DNA of 64,000 nucleotides from DTKD01 sp050948905 (GCA_050948905.1 JBMNES010000001.1:2852001-2916000); one strand, 5' to 3'; positions 25,436 through 34,550 are shown, numbered from the stretch's first letter. Notes: a model not told the origin generated them from the sequence alone. Numbers and translations are program-made.

Positions 25436-26764
25436 CTACCCTACATCTTTAATATTGGAAACACTCACCAAAAAGTCCAGCACTTTTTTGTGCAATAGGC
25501 GCGATTGCAGATCTTTTGACTGTTTAACAGAATCTACATACGCCTTCAAGGTCTCTTCCGGCAGATTTTTGCCGTCACTCATCTGCGTGATCTCTGCCTC
25601 GATATCGCTGTCCTCGACCTTGATACCCTCTTTTTCTATTATCTCATATAACGCGAGATTGACCTTTAGTTCAGCCTCAGTTTCCGACGAAAATTGCTCT
25701 TCGAGCTGCTCGGCCGTCTTGCCGATATGCTTCAGATAGCTCTCCACGGAAATGCCGCGCTTATCCAGATTCTCACGCAGTTCCTTAAATTTGTCGTCCA
25801 CCGTATCCTTTACCATCACGGCAGGGAAATTGATGCTGGAGTTCTCGACGACCTTTGATACGATCTGGCTGCGAACTTGTGTATCCGCCGTAGCTACCGC
25901 AGAACGCTGCATAATTTCGCGCACTTCAGATCGCAGTTTGTCGACGCTATCTATGATATCTTCCGCCTGCTCGTTGGGTTCAGTTTCCTGTTCACTGGCA
26001 GGTTGGCCATAAGTACTCTTTACCCACTCATCAGTCAATTCGGGCAGCGACGGCTTGTGAATTTCGAGAATTTTGACTCGCAGCGACTTGGTCTGACCGG
26101 CCAGATCTCCTTGAGCATCTTCCGGATAGGTAATCGATACGGTTTTTTCTTCTTCGATGTTCATGCCTGTGAGCGCTTCGTTCATCTCAGGCAGGCTTTC
26201 GCCGATAGTGACGACATCACGCGCAGGCTTTGCCTCCGGGTCGGCTTCGTCGACAATTTCTACCAACGCAAGGTCACCTTCTTCGGCTGGGCGATCCGTG
26301 ACCTGTTCAAATTTGGTATACTTTCGCCGCTGGTTGTCAATCTCAGCATCTACCTGCTCATCAGTCACTTCCAACTGATTTCTATCGACCTCCAGGCCCT
26401 TATACTCACCCAGTTCAACTTTAGGAGCAAGCGGGACTTTAGCCGTGAATATCAATGGTTTGCCAATTTCATATTCCACCAGGTCTATTTCAGCAGGGGC
26501 CCAGGGGTCGATCTCGGTCTCCTTCAACGCCTCAGAATACGACGGCTGTATTAGACGCTCCAGCGCTTTTTCTTTAGCAGCCTCGTCCCCAACAAACTTC
26601 TCCAACACCACCCTCGGCGTCTTTCCGGGGCGGAATCCTGGCACTTTGGTAGATTTGGCAAACTCTTTATAGGCCCAATCAATTGCTGCGTTTACACTCG
26701 CAACTTCAACCTCAATGCGCAGATCGATCTCACACGGATGTGTCTGCTCCTGCGTTACTTGCAT
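25436..26764 (-). CDS. tig: Trigger factor
   Basis: 442 aa with the three trigger-factor parts. The N-terminal ribosome-binding domain carries the signature GFRPGKTPR (family GFRxGKxP). A central FKBP-like PPIase domain follows (from EEGDLALVEIVDE to IEEEKTVSITYPED), and then a long helical C-terminal chaperone domain. It binds near the ribosome exit tunnel and shields nascent chains. The SD GAGGG lies about 9 bases before the ATG. It heads the tig-clpP-clpX-lon run and lies 60 bases downstream of tRNA-Gly, separated from it by a small intrinsic terminator. Confidence 0.95.
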   Translation of the reverse strand: MQVTQEQTHPCEIDLRIEVEVASVNAAIDWAYKEFAKSTKVPGFRPGKTPRVVLEKFVGDEAAKEKALERLIQPSYSEALKETEIDPWAPAEIDLVEYEIGKPLIFTAKVPLAPKVELGEYKGLEVDRNQLEVTDEQVDAEIDNQRRKYTKFEQVTDRPAEEGDLALVEIVDEADPEAKPARDVVTIGESLPEMNEALTGMNIEEEKTVSITYPEDAQGDLAGQTKSLRVKILEIHKPSLPELTDEWVKSTYGQPASEQETEPNEQAEDIIDSVDKLRSEVREIMQRSAVATADTQVRSQIVSKVVENSSINFPAVMVKDTVDDKFKELRENLDKRGISVESYLKHIGKTAEQLEEQFSSETEAELKVNLALYEIIEKEGIKVEDSDIEAEITQMSDGKNLPEETLKAYVDSVKQSKDLQSRLLHKKVLDFLVSVSNIKDVG

Positions 26765-26776
26765 AATTTTACCCTC

Positions 26777-26804
26777 AAAAAAAAAGGATACAGGACTCTA
26801 TCCT
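26777..26804 (-). terminator. Small intrinsic terminator between tRNA-Gly and tig
   Basis: AGGATA pairs with TATCCT (6 bp) around an 8-base loop and is followed by nine T on the minus strand. The short stem may give partial termination, letting tig be read from the tRNA promoter. Confidence 0.6.
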
Positions 26805-26824
26805 ATACCCTAACTTCTAAAATC

Positions 26825-26899
26825 TGGAGCGGGGGACGGGACTCGAACCCGCGACATCCACCTTGGCAAGGTGGCGTTCTACCACTGAACCACCCCCGC
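26825..26899 (-). tRNA. tRNA-Gly(GCC)
   Basis: 75 nt with encoded CCA, acceptor GCGGGGG/CCCCCGC, anticodon loop TTGCCAA. Third gene of a Lys-Leu-Gly tRNA cluster. Confidence 0.97.
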
Positions 26900-26918
26900 A
26901 TATCCAAAACCAAACCCG

Positions 26919-27002
26919 TGGTGGGCGAGGCGAGAGTTGAACTCGCACGCCTTGCGGCACTAGCTCCTAAGGCTAGCGTGTCTGCCATTCCACCACTCGC
27001 CC
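26919..27002 (-). tRNA. tRNA-Leu(UAG)
   Basis: 84 nt with encoded CCA, acceptor GGGCGAG/CTCGCCC, long variable arm (TGCCGCAAGGCG) as expected for a class II tRNA, anticodon loop CTTAGGA. Confidence 0.97.
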
Positions 27003-27014
27003 ATAAAGGGAAGG

Positions 27015-27090
27015 TGGTGGACGATCAGGGACTCGAACCCTGGACCAATGGATTAAGAGTCCACTGCTCTACCAACTGAGCTAATCGTCC
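27015..27090 (-). tRNA. tRNA-Lys(CUU)
   Basis: 76 nt with encoded CCA, acceptor GGACGAT/ATCGTCC, anticodon loop CTCTTAA. First gene of the tRNA cluster. Confidence 0.97.
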
Positions 27091-27107
27091 ACGCAATCTA
27101 CGGTCAT

Positions 27108-27137
27108 ATTATACAAACCAAGATTGCCGGCCGTCAA
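27108..27137 (-). promoter_or_regulatory. Promoter of the tRNA-Lys-Leu-Gly cluster
   Basis: Minus strand: -35 TTGACG (27132-27137), 18-bp spacer, perfect -10 TATAAT (27108-27113), 17 bases before tRNA-Lys. Confidence 0.8.
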
Positions 27138-27250
27138 GCAAATCCGGATAAAGTCCAACTCAATCAACTGACAGCAAAATTATAACAAAGCCGAAGAGCC
27201 GTGTCAACGGATTTCTGGACAACTTCATCAGAAAGTCTGAAAGCTATCCT

Positions 27251-27892
27251 CTACCACTCCAAAACTTCATCCGGAGCTTTCCCCAAATTCGGCGCGTGCC
27301 AATCCGCTTCGAGCTGTTGTGGCGTGAAACTGGTCGTGATGCCGAGGCACTTCATCCCAGCCGCCCTGGCAGCCATTGCGCCGTTAACAGCGTCCTCGCA
27401 TACGAGGCAGTTGGCAGGCTCCACGCACATTCTATTAGCCGCCGCCAGAAATATTTCAGGGTCGGGCTTCTTATTGACTACATCTGATCCCGTAACCAGA
27501 GCATCGAACATATCCGGCGAAAACCCCATCTCTCTGAGGTTGATTTCAACCTTAATTCTGTCAGCGGCGCTAGCCACCGCGAGCTTAAGACCTCTTTGCC
27601 GTGCTTTTTCGATAAATTCGCATACTCCGCAAAGAGGCTCCAGATTGCCCCGAACTAACTCGTCATAAAGCTGATAGGTTCGATTCTTATCCGCCTCAAG
27701 GTCTATGTTGACGCCGTATAATTCGGCGACTCCGCCGATAAAACGCTCCTCCCCTGCCCCGGTAAACGGCAGAAAATCCTCCGGCTGCACCGTCAATCCA
27801 CGCTCGGCAAACATCCGCACTGCGGCCTCACGAATAAATGGTTCCGAATCAATCAGCACCCCGTCCATATCGAAAATTACGGCTTCAATCAC
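27251..27892 (-). CDS. HAD-superfamily phosphatase / beta-phosphoglucomutase-like
   Basis: 213 aa. HAD motif I is FDMDGVLIDSE with both catalytic aspartates; motif II is the Ser/Thr of AVASAAD; motif III Lys lies in NKKPDPEIF; motif IV is VCEDAVNG. A helical cap sits between motifs I and II, as in subfamily IA (beta-phosphoglucomutase, phosphatases). The overlap by four bases with the aldose-epimerase-like gene upstream (ATGA) indicates an operon and suggests a sugar phosphate substrate. The exact substrate cannot be read from sequence. Confidence 0.88.
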   Translation of the reverse strand: MIEAVIFDMDGVLIDSEPFIREAAVRMFAERGLTVQPEDFLPFTGAGEERFIGGVAELYGVNIDLEADKNRTYQLYDELVRGNLEPLCGVCEFIEKARQRGLKLAVASAADRIKVEINLREMGFSPDMFDALVTGSDVVNKKPDPEIFLAAANRMCVEPANCLVCEDAVNGAMAARAAGMKCLGITTSFTPQQLEADWHAPNLGKAPDEVLEW

Positions 27893-28806
27893 ATCTGCAC
27901 TCCATATTTCACTCTCAGCGTCCTGGTCTCACCCGGTTGCAGCACTGGAACAGTCTCGCCCTGCTCCCAACCTGGCTCGTCAAGATGACAAAACGCGCCG
28001 AGACCCCGTGTCCAGGGCTCAATGCATACAAAATCAGAACCATCCGGTGAGAACACCGTCAACAGTTCAAAGTGTTCGTCAAAATCGACGTCGACCCTGC
28101 GACTCGCCCTGGCGTCTATCAGCGACATCCTGCTGCCTGAGACTCCCGCAAAAACGTGGTCGTAGTATACGTCGCTCTCCAACTTCAGCACCTGACCTGC
28201 CGGCTCTGATTCGCCGTTGAAAAGAACGGTGTTCGGGTCGGTTTTAAGCCATTTGTTGACCGGCAGATGAACCTCGACGCCCTCTCGTGCGGGGTTGGAA
28301 ATTTTGAAATAAGGGTGATGCCCGAAGGCTACTGGTGCCGGCTTGGAATCGTTATTGGTAAAGAGAGACTCCAGTTCGATGCTGGATGGGGTTATGATGA
28401 ACCTCTGCAGGTAGCTGACGTCGAATGGGTAGTTGTTCTCCCGGACCTCGGCGGGCACATTGAGCTTATAGGCCGCGGTTATACGATCAGGTTGCTCGTC
28501 GAGTTCGACTCTTTCGAAACTGCTGAGAAACAGAATGCCGTGTATGGGCATAAAATAGGTTTTGTCTAATCCGAATATCCTGTAGTTACCGGATTGTGGA
28601 GGGTCGACTTTGAGATCCCAGGTTCGTCCTATCGAGGGAAACAACAGCGGGCTTCCGCCTCCGCTGATTTTAGTGGCCTTTTCTGGAAGCTCCGGAGGGC
28701 AGAACATCACCTCGCTGCCTCCTACATTCCAAGAAACGATATTACAGCCCCACCCCACTGCGATGGAGCAGGATTCTGAGTTGGCAAGTTCGTACCGGTC
28801 TATCAT
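27889..28806 (-). CDS. Aldose 1-epimerase family protein
   Basis: 305 aa. It has the galactose mutarotase-like fold features: GWGCNIVSWNVGG near the N-terminus, LLFPSIGRT, and the active-site His motif FGHHPYFKI near the middle. A conserved Glu appears late, in FVCIEPWTRG. These enzymes interconvert alpha and beta anomers of hexoses or hexose phosphates. GGGGGG lies before the ATG. It is the first gene of a two-gene operon with the HAD phosphatase, pointing to sugar metabolism. It is divergent from the SGNH hydrolase gene. Confidence 0.85.
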   Translation of the reverse strand: MIDRYELANSESCSIAVGWGCNIVSWNVGGSEVMFCPPELPEKATKISGGGSPLLFPSIGRTWDLKVDPPQSGNYRIFGLDKTYFMPIHGILFLSSFERVELDEQPDRITAAYKLNVPAEVRENNYPFDVSYLQRFIITPSSIELESLFTNNDSKPAPVAFGHHPYFKISNPAREGVEVHLPVNKWLKTDPNTVLFNGESEPAGQVLKLESDVYYDHVFAGVSGSRMSLIDARASRRVDVDFDEHFELLTVFSPDGSDFVCIEPWTRGLGAFCHLDEPGWEQGETVPVLQPGETRTLRVKYGVQM

Positions 28807-28913
28807 TTCGCACCCCCCTGTTGTTAATCCCGGCTATTTTACAACAAAAGACGGTTGACGTGAACCACCGTCGAGCTTAACATAGTGGCAAGAATGCTTT
28901 GGAGACTGACATT

Positions 28914-29909
28914 ATGACCATAAACTTTCCCGACGAACGTCTAAGAGTACATGGATTGCACTGGTTTGAAGAAGATAAACCCGTTGTGAGAAGGCTGCCT
29001 CTGAGGCTTAAAGATACATTCAGAAAAGCCGTGTGGGATCTGGCGCAGCAGCCAGCCGGTGGGCGGATTAGATTTTCAACTGATTCAGAGAATGTGGGCA
29101 TTCGAGCGAAGTCACCTGATTATTATGTGATGGATCACATCACGCGAATCGGCCAGAGCGGTTACGATGTGTATGTAGACGGCCATTTTGCAGGTAGCGT
29201 GGCCCCCAAAAGTAACGGCGAGATCGTCGGAAACTGGAGAGTTGCCAAGGAAAAGAAAATGCAGTGCATTGAGATATCGATGCCGCTATATAAATCGACA
29301 ACTATTGAATCAGTCATATTGGACGACGGAGCGATTATCCAACCGGCGCCGGAGTATAGTCTGCCTAAACCGGTTGTCTATTACGGCACAAGCATTACCC
29401 AGGGCGGATGCGCATCGACTCCGGGGACAACCTATCAATCTTTCATCAGCCGCTGGTTAAATGTGGATTTCGTGAACCTTGGGTTTTCGGGTAACGGGTT
29501 TGGAGAGCCGGAACTCGCGGCGGCTGTCAGTGAGATAGACGCTTCTTGTTATGTCGTTGACTTCTGGGCTAATGTCGGAAGAGACGATTATGGCAAGAAA
29601 TTGCCCGGATTTGTCGGGCCAATTCGTGAAAACCACCCGGACACACCCATAGTCGTTATACAGCCGTTCTATTATGCAAGCGATTTCATCGAATCTTCGA
29701 CGCATACTACTCAGCGTAAGGACTCGGAGGCTTTTGTCAAAGAGCACCAGGCACAGGGGGATAAGAATATCTATCTCTTCGATGGCTATGAGATGATCTC
29801 AAAAGAGGAGACTTTTGGGCTGGTGGACGGAGTGCATCCTAACTCGTTGGGGTTTTATTTGATGGCCAAAGGGCTTTCTCCGTTTTTAAAGAAGGTGCTG
29901 GGATTGTGA
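28914..29909 (+). CDS. SGNH/GDSL-family hydrolase
   Basis: 331 aa from the ATG at 28914, which has GGAG 9 bases upstream; the TTG at 28899 lacks a site. Two domains: an N-terminal beta-sandwich (about 1-150) and a C-terminal SGNH hydrolase. Catalytic blocks are Ser in YYGTSITQG, Gly in NLGFSGNG, Asn in DFWANVG, and the Asp-x-x-His pair in VDGVHPNS. Such enzymes deacetylate or de-esterify sugars and polysaccharides. No signal peptide is seen, so it is probably cytoplasmic. The neighbouring aldose-epimerase operon supports a carbohydrate role. Confidence 0.85.
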   Translation: MTINFPDERLRVHGLHWFEEDKPVVRRLPLRLKDTFRKAVWDLAQQPAGGRIRFSTDSENVGIRAKSPDYYVMDHITRIGQSGYDVYVDGHFAGSVAPKSNGEIVGNWRVAKEKKMQCIEISMPLYKSTTIESVILDDGAIIQPAPEYSLPKPVVYYGTSITQGGCASTPGTTYQSFISRWLNVDFVNLGFSGNGFGEPELAAAVSEIDASCYVVDFWANVGRDDYGKKLPGFVGPIRENHPDTPIVVIQPFYYASDFIESSTHTTQRKDSEAFVKEHQAQGDKNIYLFDGYEMISKEETFGLVDGVHPNSLGFYLMAKGLSPFLKKVLGL

Positions 29910-29910
29910 T

Positions 29911-30047
29911 GGAAGGAGATCCTGCGACTTCGCGCAGGATGACTAAGTTCTGGGGCGCATGATGACCGTTAAGTAGTGTGGTGGATGACGAAGTTGTAAG
30001 GCACCTTGTGGATTGGTTCGGAGGTGGCGATTCGGAGATCGCCGCCT
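29911..30047. repeat. Repeat cassette relative, copy 3
   Basis: An ATCCTGCG/CGCAGGAT hairpin followed by GATGAC (29919-29946), then an AGGTGGCGAT/ATCGCCGCCT hairpin with loop TCGGAG (30022-30047). The second hairpin is the same element as at 19665 and 54232 with paired base changes (A-T to G-C), which supports a conserved stem. Confidence 0.7.
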
Positions 30048-30128
30048 ATCGCAACTCGAGGTTTAAGGCGGGGATGAGGGTTCAACACTTAACCGCCGAT
30101 CAGGCTTGAAGATAAGCAGGTTATTGTT

Positions 30129-30821
30129 ATGAGAAATGTTCAGTTTATAATCGGCTCAGGGAAATGTTGGCTGGCTGCTACGATGGGCATTCTTTTAACA
30201 GGCTTGATGATAACGGCTTGTGTGGCTGCGCCCAGCTTTCGTGGCTACACTGGCCTGGTCATAATCCCCACCGCGAGGGTGCTTGATGTTGGAGAGTATG
30301 ACTTTGGGTTCATGGTTGAGGATAAAGGAATATCTCATCTTAACGATATCTTCGTGAACTACAGTCCGAAGCAGAACCTGGAAGTTGGGGTAAACGCATA
30401 TCAACCTGCAAGCTCAGACAAACGGAAAGCAGTGATCAACGCGAAGTATCTGCTCGCTGCGGAGACGGAGGAAGCCGCAAGCGTCGCCGTCGGGGTGATT
30501 GATTTGGCCGATCAGGTCAATATATCCCCATACGCCGTGGCCACGAAATCAATCATAAGAAGAGCGAAAGTGTTTGGACACAGCACCGTCAGCCTGCGAG
30601 GCCATGCTGGCTTCGGATTCGGGGATATAGATGCGCTATTCGTGGGATTATCGGCATATGCGGGTAACCGGGTTATGTTGTCTATTGAGTATGACTCCCA
30701 CAACGTAAACCTCGGCTTTCGGTTCACGCCGATCAAGGGGCTTCGACTGCATACCGCGATACTCGGTTCGGCAGATACCGATCACGTCGGGCTGGGTATA
30801 TCATACACGAAGAAATATTGA
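30129..30821 (+). CDS. YjbH-like outer-membrane beta-barrel protein
   Basis: 230 aa. A signal peptide (hydrophobic about 14-37) is followed by FRGYTGLVIIPTARVLDVGEYDFGF, the typical start of YjbH-like proteins, split here around residues 40-64. Amphipathic strands with aromatic ends continue to the terminal GLGISYTKKY, consistent with a small barrel. YjbH-type proteins are linked to exopolysaccharide secretion in enterobacteria; the role here is unproven. No exopolysaccharide genes are adjacent. Monocistronic, convergent with the ABC exporter operon. Confidence 0.7.
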   Translation: MRNVQFIIGSGKCWLAATMGILLTGLMITACVAAPSFRGYTGLVIIPTARVLDVGEYDFGFMVEDKGISHLNDIFVNYSPKQNLEVGVNAYQPASSDKRKAVINAKYLLAAETEEAASVAVGVIDLADQVNISPYAVATKSIIRRAKVFGHSTVSLRGHAGFGFGDIDALFVGLSAYAGNRVMLSIEYDSHNVNLGFRFTPIKGLRLHTAILGSADTDHVGLGISYTKKY

Positions 30822-30828
30822 TCGATTA

Positions 30829-31554
30829 TCAGTTTACAGTCAATGCCTGCTGCGATTCCAAGCCCACGGCATCGACCCTATAATCTGCCACGATTTGCCC
30901 GTCGCCCATAGCAACGATCCTCTGAGCCTTGCGGGCAAGTCGATCATCGTGAGTTACCAGCATAAATGCTATCCCGAACTCACGATTAAGCTCAGTTAGC
31001 AACTCGAAAACCAACGCGCCGTTCTCACTGTCGAGGTTTCCAGTAGGCTCGTCGGCGAGGATCAGCGATGGGCGGTTTGCCAGCGCGCGTACTATAGCGA
31101 CACGCTGCTGCTGTCCGCCTGAGAGCTCATTTGGCCTGCACTTGAACCTGCCTCCCAATCCCACACGCTCCAGCAAATCCGTGACCCATTTTTTATCCTC
31201 TTTGCCCGGCTGCTTACGTATTGAAAGCGGCATCATAGCGTTTTCAAGCACGTTAAATTCAGCAAGCAGGTAATGGAACTGAAATACGAAGCCGATGGTG
31301 TCGCCCCTGAGTCGTGCGAGACCCTGGTCGTCGAGAGTGGACGTGTCGGTCCCATCAATCAATATTTTGCCAGAACTGGGCCTGTCCAACGCACCGACGA
31401 GGTTGAGCAGCGTGCTCTTGCCTGAGCCTGATGCGCCGACGATGGCAAGAAACTCCCCTGGGTCTATTTGAAAGTCCAACCCCCTCAGCGCCCAGGTTTT
31501 GATGCCGTCTCCATAACTTTTCGACAGCTCCACTGTCTCGACAATCGGTGTCAT
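30829..31554 (-). CDS. ABC transporter ATPase, LolD/MacB/DevA type
   Basis: 241 aa from the ATG at 31554, which has AAAGG upstream. Walker A GASGSGKST, Q-loop FQFHYLLAEFN, signature LSGGQQQR, Walker B LILADEPTG and the switch His in LVTHD are all present. The FQ...LLPxL-like region and overall length match ATPases that power FtsX-type permeases for lipoprotein, macrolide or glycolipid export. It is the last gene of an adaptor-permease-ATPase operon, with the start codon 2 bases before the permease stop codon. Confidence 0.92.
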   Translation of the reverse strand: MTPIVETVELSKSYGDGIKTWALRGLDFQIDPGEFLAIVGASGSGKSTLLNLVGALDRPSSGKILIDGTDTSTLDDQGLARLRGDTIGFVFQFHYLLAEFNVLENAMMPLSIRKQPGKEDKKWVTDLLERVGLGGRFKCRPNELSGGQQQRVAIVRALANRPSLILADEPTGNLDSENGALVFELLTELNREFGIAFMLVTHDDRLARKAQRIVAMGDGQIVADYRVDAVGLESQQALTVN

Positions 31555-31555
31555 T

Positions 31556-32800
31556 TTATCCCTTTCTAATCGCGTCAACCGGGTTCAGATTAGCAGCCCT
31601 GTGTGCTGGAACGATGCTTGCCACCAATCCCATCGCAAGTGCAACTACGGAGGCCAGCAGCACATAGCTCATATCGAATTGCATAGGAACAATAGTCGCT
31701 TGCTTGCCGCCGAACATCTGGCCAGGTATGGTCAGGCTGGTTACCATATAACATAAACCAGTGCCGATACCGGAACCGATTAACGCGCCTCCGAGGCCGA
31801 CTCCCAGCCCTTCGAGAATAAATATGCGCCGTATCTGCTTGCAGGTCGCTCCCATGCTTTTAAGGATTCCTATGTCTCTGGATTTCTGGACTACAAAGAC
31901 GATCATCACACTCGCCACGCCAAATGCGGAGGCCATCAGGGTCATGCCCTGGATAATAGCGGCAGCCGTGTTTTGCATTCGCAACGTATCGAGAAAAGCC
32001 TCGTTGCTCTCCATCCAACTGGTGACCGTAAGCGGGGTGATCCCGCGAATCTGCTTGGCGATTGCGTTGGCGTTGTACATCTTCGCGATGCGGATGTTCA
32101 TATTGGTGATGTCTTTACTGATTTTGAACATCGCCTGCGCAGCTTCCATACCGACGTAAATAGCGGATTGATTTGCCTGTTCGATGCCCATATCGAAGAT
32201 AGCCGCTATTCTGAACGTCTCTGTAACTCCGACATTTGAGGTCAGCCTCAGCCTGTTGCCGATTTTAAGCCCCAGATCATCGGCCATTTTGGTGCCGATG
32301 GCGGCGTTTTGAGCGTCTACTTTGGTAAAATCGCCCTCGACAACCCTGTTTTTGAGTGAAATGACTCGCATTTGCTCACTTGGAATGATCCCGATCACCC
32401 TTGCGCCAATTGTCTTGGCACCGCGTGTGACGAGTCCATCACCCTCTACGGAAGGAGCCACGACCTTCACCCCGGGGATCGCGCTGATCGCGCCCTGCAT
32501 CGATTCCCATTGGCTGATGCGCTTGCTTCTGGTGGTCATCTTCTCGAGGTTGCTCATAGTATGGCCGGAGCCGCTTTGAACCTTCCAAAGCGGCTTTGCA
32601 TCCGGGGAGGCGGCCTCGACTGCGACGTGGGGAATAGACCCAACCACGTCCTCGACAAGCCCCACCTGCAGGCCATTTATAAGCGAGGAGAGAAATACCA
32701 CCAACAGCACACCGACCGCCACCGCGCCAACGGTAAGCTCCGTCTGGCCGTGGCTTCTGATGAGGTGTCGCCACGCTACTTTTAGCTCAAATCCTCGCAT
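31556..32800 (-). CDS. FtsX/MacB-type ABC permease
   Basis: 414 aa. One transmembrane helix at about 22-42 (LTVGAVAVGVLLVVFLSSLI), then a large periplasmic MacB-PCD-like domain (about 45-270), then three C-terminal helices (about 285-305, 330-352, 372-392) ending in RRAANLNPVDAIRKG, a hallmark of the FtsX/LolCE family. It works as a dimer with the ATPase encoded next. Such systems use mechanotransmission to move substrates from the periplasm or membrane leaflet. The gene starts directly after the adaptor stop (TAAATG). Confidence 0.92.
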   Translation of the reverse strand: MRGFELKVAWRHLIRSHGQTELTVGAVAVGVLLVVFLSSLINGLQVGLVEDVVGSIPHVAVEAASPDAKPLWKVQSGSGHTMSNLEKMTTRSKRISQWESMQGAISAIPGVKVVAPSVEGDGLVTRGAKTIGARVIGIIPSEQMRVISLKNRVVEGDFTKVDAQNAAIGTKMADDLGLKIGNRLRLTSNVGVTETFRIAAIFDMGIEQANQSAIYVGMEAAQAMFKISKDITNMNIRIAKMYNANAIAKQIRGITPLTVTSWMESNEAFLDTLRMQNTAAAIIQGMTLMASAFGVASVMIVFVVQKSRDIGILKSMGATCKQIRRIFILEGLGVGLGGALIGSGIGTGLCYMVTSLTIPGQMFGGKQATIVPMQFDMSYVLLASVVALAMGLVASIVPAHRAANLNPVDAIRKG

Positions 32801-34303
32801 TTACTTCGTCACCGCCACTGTGCCCGCCTCTACTCCGGCGGCGTTGCGAGCTACCAGCATGCCCTCAGTAAGATCACCCGTTACCGCGATACCATCTGGG
32901 CCGACGGCGCCCGGAGTAACCTCGACTGGAACGGCTTGATCACCGCGTATGACGAATACGACCGACTTGCCCTCGTGTCGCGTTACTGCATCCGCCGGCA
33001 GGATTATCCGGCGAGCCTTTGGTGCGGTGACGATATTAACGTCCACCGTAAGGTCTGGACGGAGCCAGTCGACACTGTTCTGCGGACGCAGCTTCACTGT
33101 AATCGTGCCGCGGTCCGCATCGACCTTCGAGCCAAGGTCGTAAAGCACAGCATCGAATGTGCGGCCCGGATAGGCGTCTGAACTGACAACCGCTCTCTGT
33201 CCTATTCTAAGGGTTTTGAGGTTGGCCTCGTCGGTCTCCACCTCGATAATAGGCCTGGATATCTGCTCGAATATGATGAGCTTCTGGCTGGGAGAAATCG
33301 ACTGGCCCTGTTCCACCAGCAAATCAGCAACAACGCCGCTAAACGGGGCGCGCAGTTCGCACTTCGAGAAAAGGTCCTCGGCGCGCTTCAATTCTGCTCG
33401 TGCTTCAGCGAGTCGGGCTCTGGCGGCGTTGACATCCTCCGGTCGGGGATTGGAAAGGATGGTGTTTAAAGCCTCGGTAGCGGAACGCACTCCAGTATCC
33501 CGTGATGCTTTAGCCTCGGCCAGAGCCGCCTCCGCCTCAGCAACCTCTGCAGGACGGCTACCGGCTTTAAGAATGGAAATTCTCTGCTCTTGAGCGTTGA
33601 CGCTTGCGCGTGCGGTGTCAACAGAGGTTTGTGCATCGTCCAGGCTGCTTTGTGCGAGTGCACCCTGCTTGACCAGTTTATTTGTGCGTTTGAAATCGGA
33701 TTCGGCTTTACCCAGCAGCGCTTTTAGTCGCGCAAGCTCTGCCTGAGCCTCACCGATCTCCTGCGAACGCGCGCCTGATCGCAAATTGCGAAGCCGTGCC
33801 TGTGCTCCGGCGATTCTGGCATCACCTACCGACCTGGCCTGCTCCAGCTCCGCACGAGCTCGGGCCACCTCTGATCTGAGTGGGGGTCGGCTGGCCCTGG
33901 CCAGCTCCGCCTGCGCGCTTGCGACAGCGGCCCTCGAAGCGTCGGCACTGGCGCTTAACTCGGACTTGTCCAATAATAACAGCAAATCTCCGGCGTGAAC
34001 TATGTCGCCATCCCTTACATACACTCTTTTCACAATCCCGGACACATCCAATCCTAAATCAACGGATTTTTCGCCTCGCACGCGCCCTGATGCGGTTAGC
34101 GTCTCCTGAGTATTGACTATCTTTACCGTGGCAACCTGGACCTTTGCGGGTGAACTGACATAAAAATATGTGCCCAGCCCAACAGCTATCGTGACTGCGA
34201 CCCATACCATACGGCAAATATTACAGCGAATCAGCCTGAGGATGTTTCTCACTATCCAATCGAGTGTGCTAACGCGTGGGATGGAGCTTGTACGTTGCTC
34301 CAT
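32801..34303 (-). CDS. Periplasmic adaptor (membrane-fusion) protein, HlyD/DevB type
   Basis: 500 aa. The N-terminal membrane anchor (about 32-50) is followed by a split biotinyl-lipoyl domain (VDLGLDVSGIVKRVYVRDGDIVHAGD and LRAPFSGVVADLLVEQGQ). A very long Ala/Arg/Glu-rich coiled-coil hairpin (about 110-310) lies between the two halves. The beta-barrel and membrane-proximal domains are at the C-terminus. The long hairpin suits contact with a TolC-like outer membrane channel, supporting a diderm envelope. GGAGAGAG lies upstream of the ATG. The gene order adaptor, permease, ATPase resembles DevBCA; no TolC gene lies in this window. Confidence 0.9.
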   Translation of the reverse strand: MEQRTSSIPRVSTLDWIVRNILRLIRCNICRMVWVAVTIAVGLGTYFYVSSPAKVQVATVKIVNTQETLTASGRVRGEKSVDLGLDVSGIVKRVYVRDGDIVHAGDLLLLLDKSELSASADASRAAVASAQAELARASRPPLRSEVARARAELEQARSVGDARIAGAQARLRNLRSGARSQEIGEAQAELARLKALLGKAESDFKRTNKLVKQGALAQSSLDDAQTSVDTARASVNAQEQRISILKAGSRPAEVAEAEAALAEAKASRDTGVRSATEALNTILSNPRPEDVNAARARLAEARAELKRAEDLFSKCELRAPFSGVVADLLVEQGQSISPSQKLIIFEQISRPIIEVETDEANLKTLRIGQRAVVSSDAYPGRTFDAVLYDLGSKVDADRGTITVKLRPQNSVDWLRPDLTVDVNIVTAPKARRIILPADAVTRHEGKSVVFVIRGDQAVPVEVTPGAVGPDGIAVTGDLTEGMLVARNAAGVEAGTVAVTK

Positions 34304-34388
34304 GTTATTTCTCTCTCCTCCAATTTGGCGTCAATGAGGGCAAACTTCTAAAGCTATCCTATAGAATACGGGTATTTGGGAATCAAAG

Positions 34389-34418
34389 TTGCAACTTGGG
34401 GGATAAAACACCTATAAT
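34389..34418 (+). promoter_or_regulatory. Promoter of tRNA-Gln
   Basis: -35 TTGCAA (34389-34394), 18-bp spacer, perfect -10 TATAAT (34413-34418), 11 bases before the tRNA. Confidence 0.75.
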
Positions 34419-34429
34419 AGAGGCAGTTC

Positions 34430-34503
34430 TCCGGGGTCGTCCAATGGCAGGACAACGGTCTTTGGCGCCGTTGATCGGGGTTCGAATCCCTGCCCCGGAA
34501 CCA
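34430..34503 (+). tRNA. tRNA-Gln(UUG)
   Basis: 74 nt with encoded CCA, acceptor TCCGGGG/CCCCGGA, anticodon loop CTTTGGC. Own promoter and terminator. Confidence 0.97.
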
Positions 34504-34506
34504 ACC

Positions 34507-34550
34507 AGCGCTCCGTCTATGTGATATGGCGGAGCGCTTCTTATTTATTT
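34507..34550 (+). terminator. Terminator of tRNA-Gln
   Basis: Nine-base-pair perfect stem AGCGCTCCG/CGGAGCGCT followed by TCTTATTTATTT. Confidence 0.8.
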
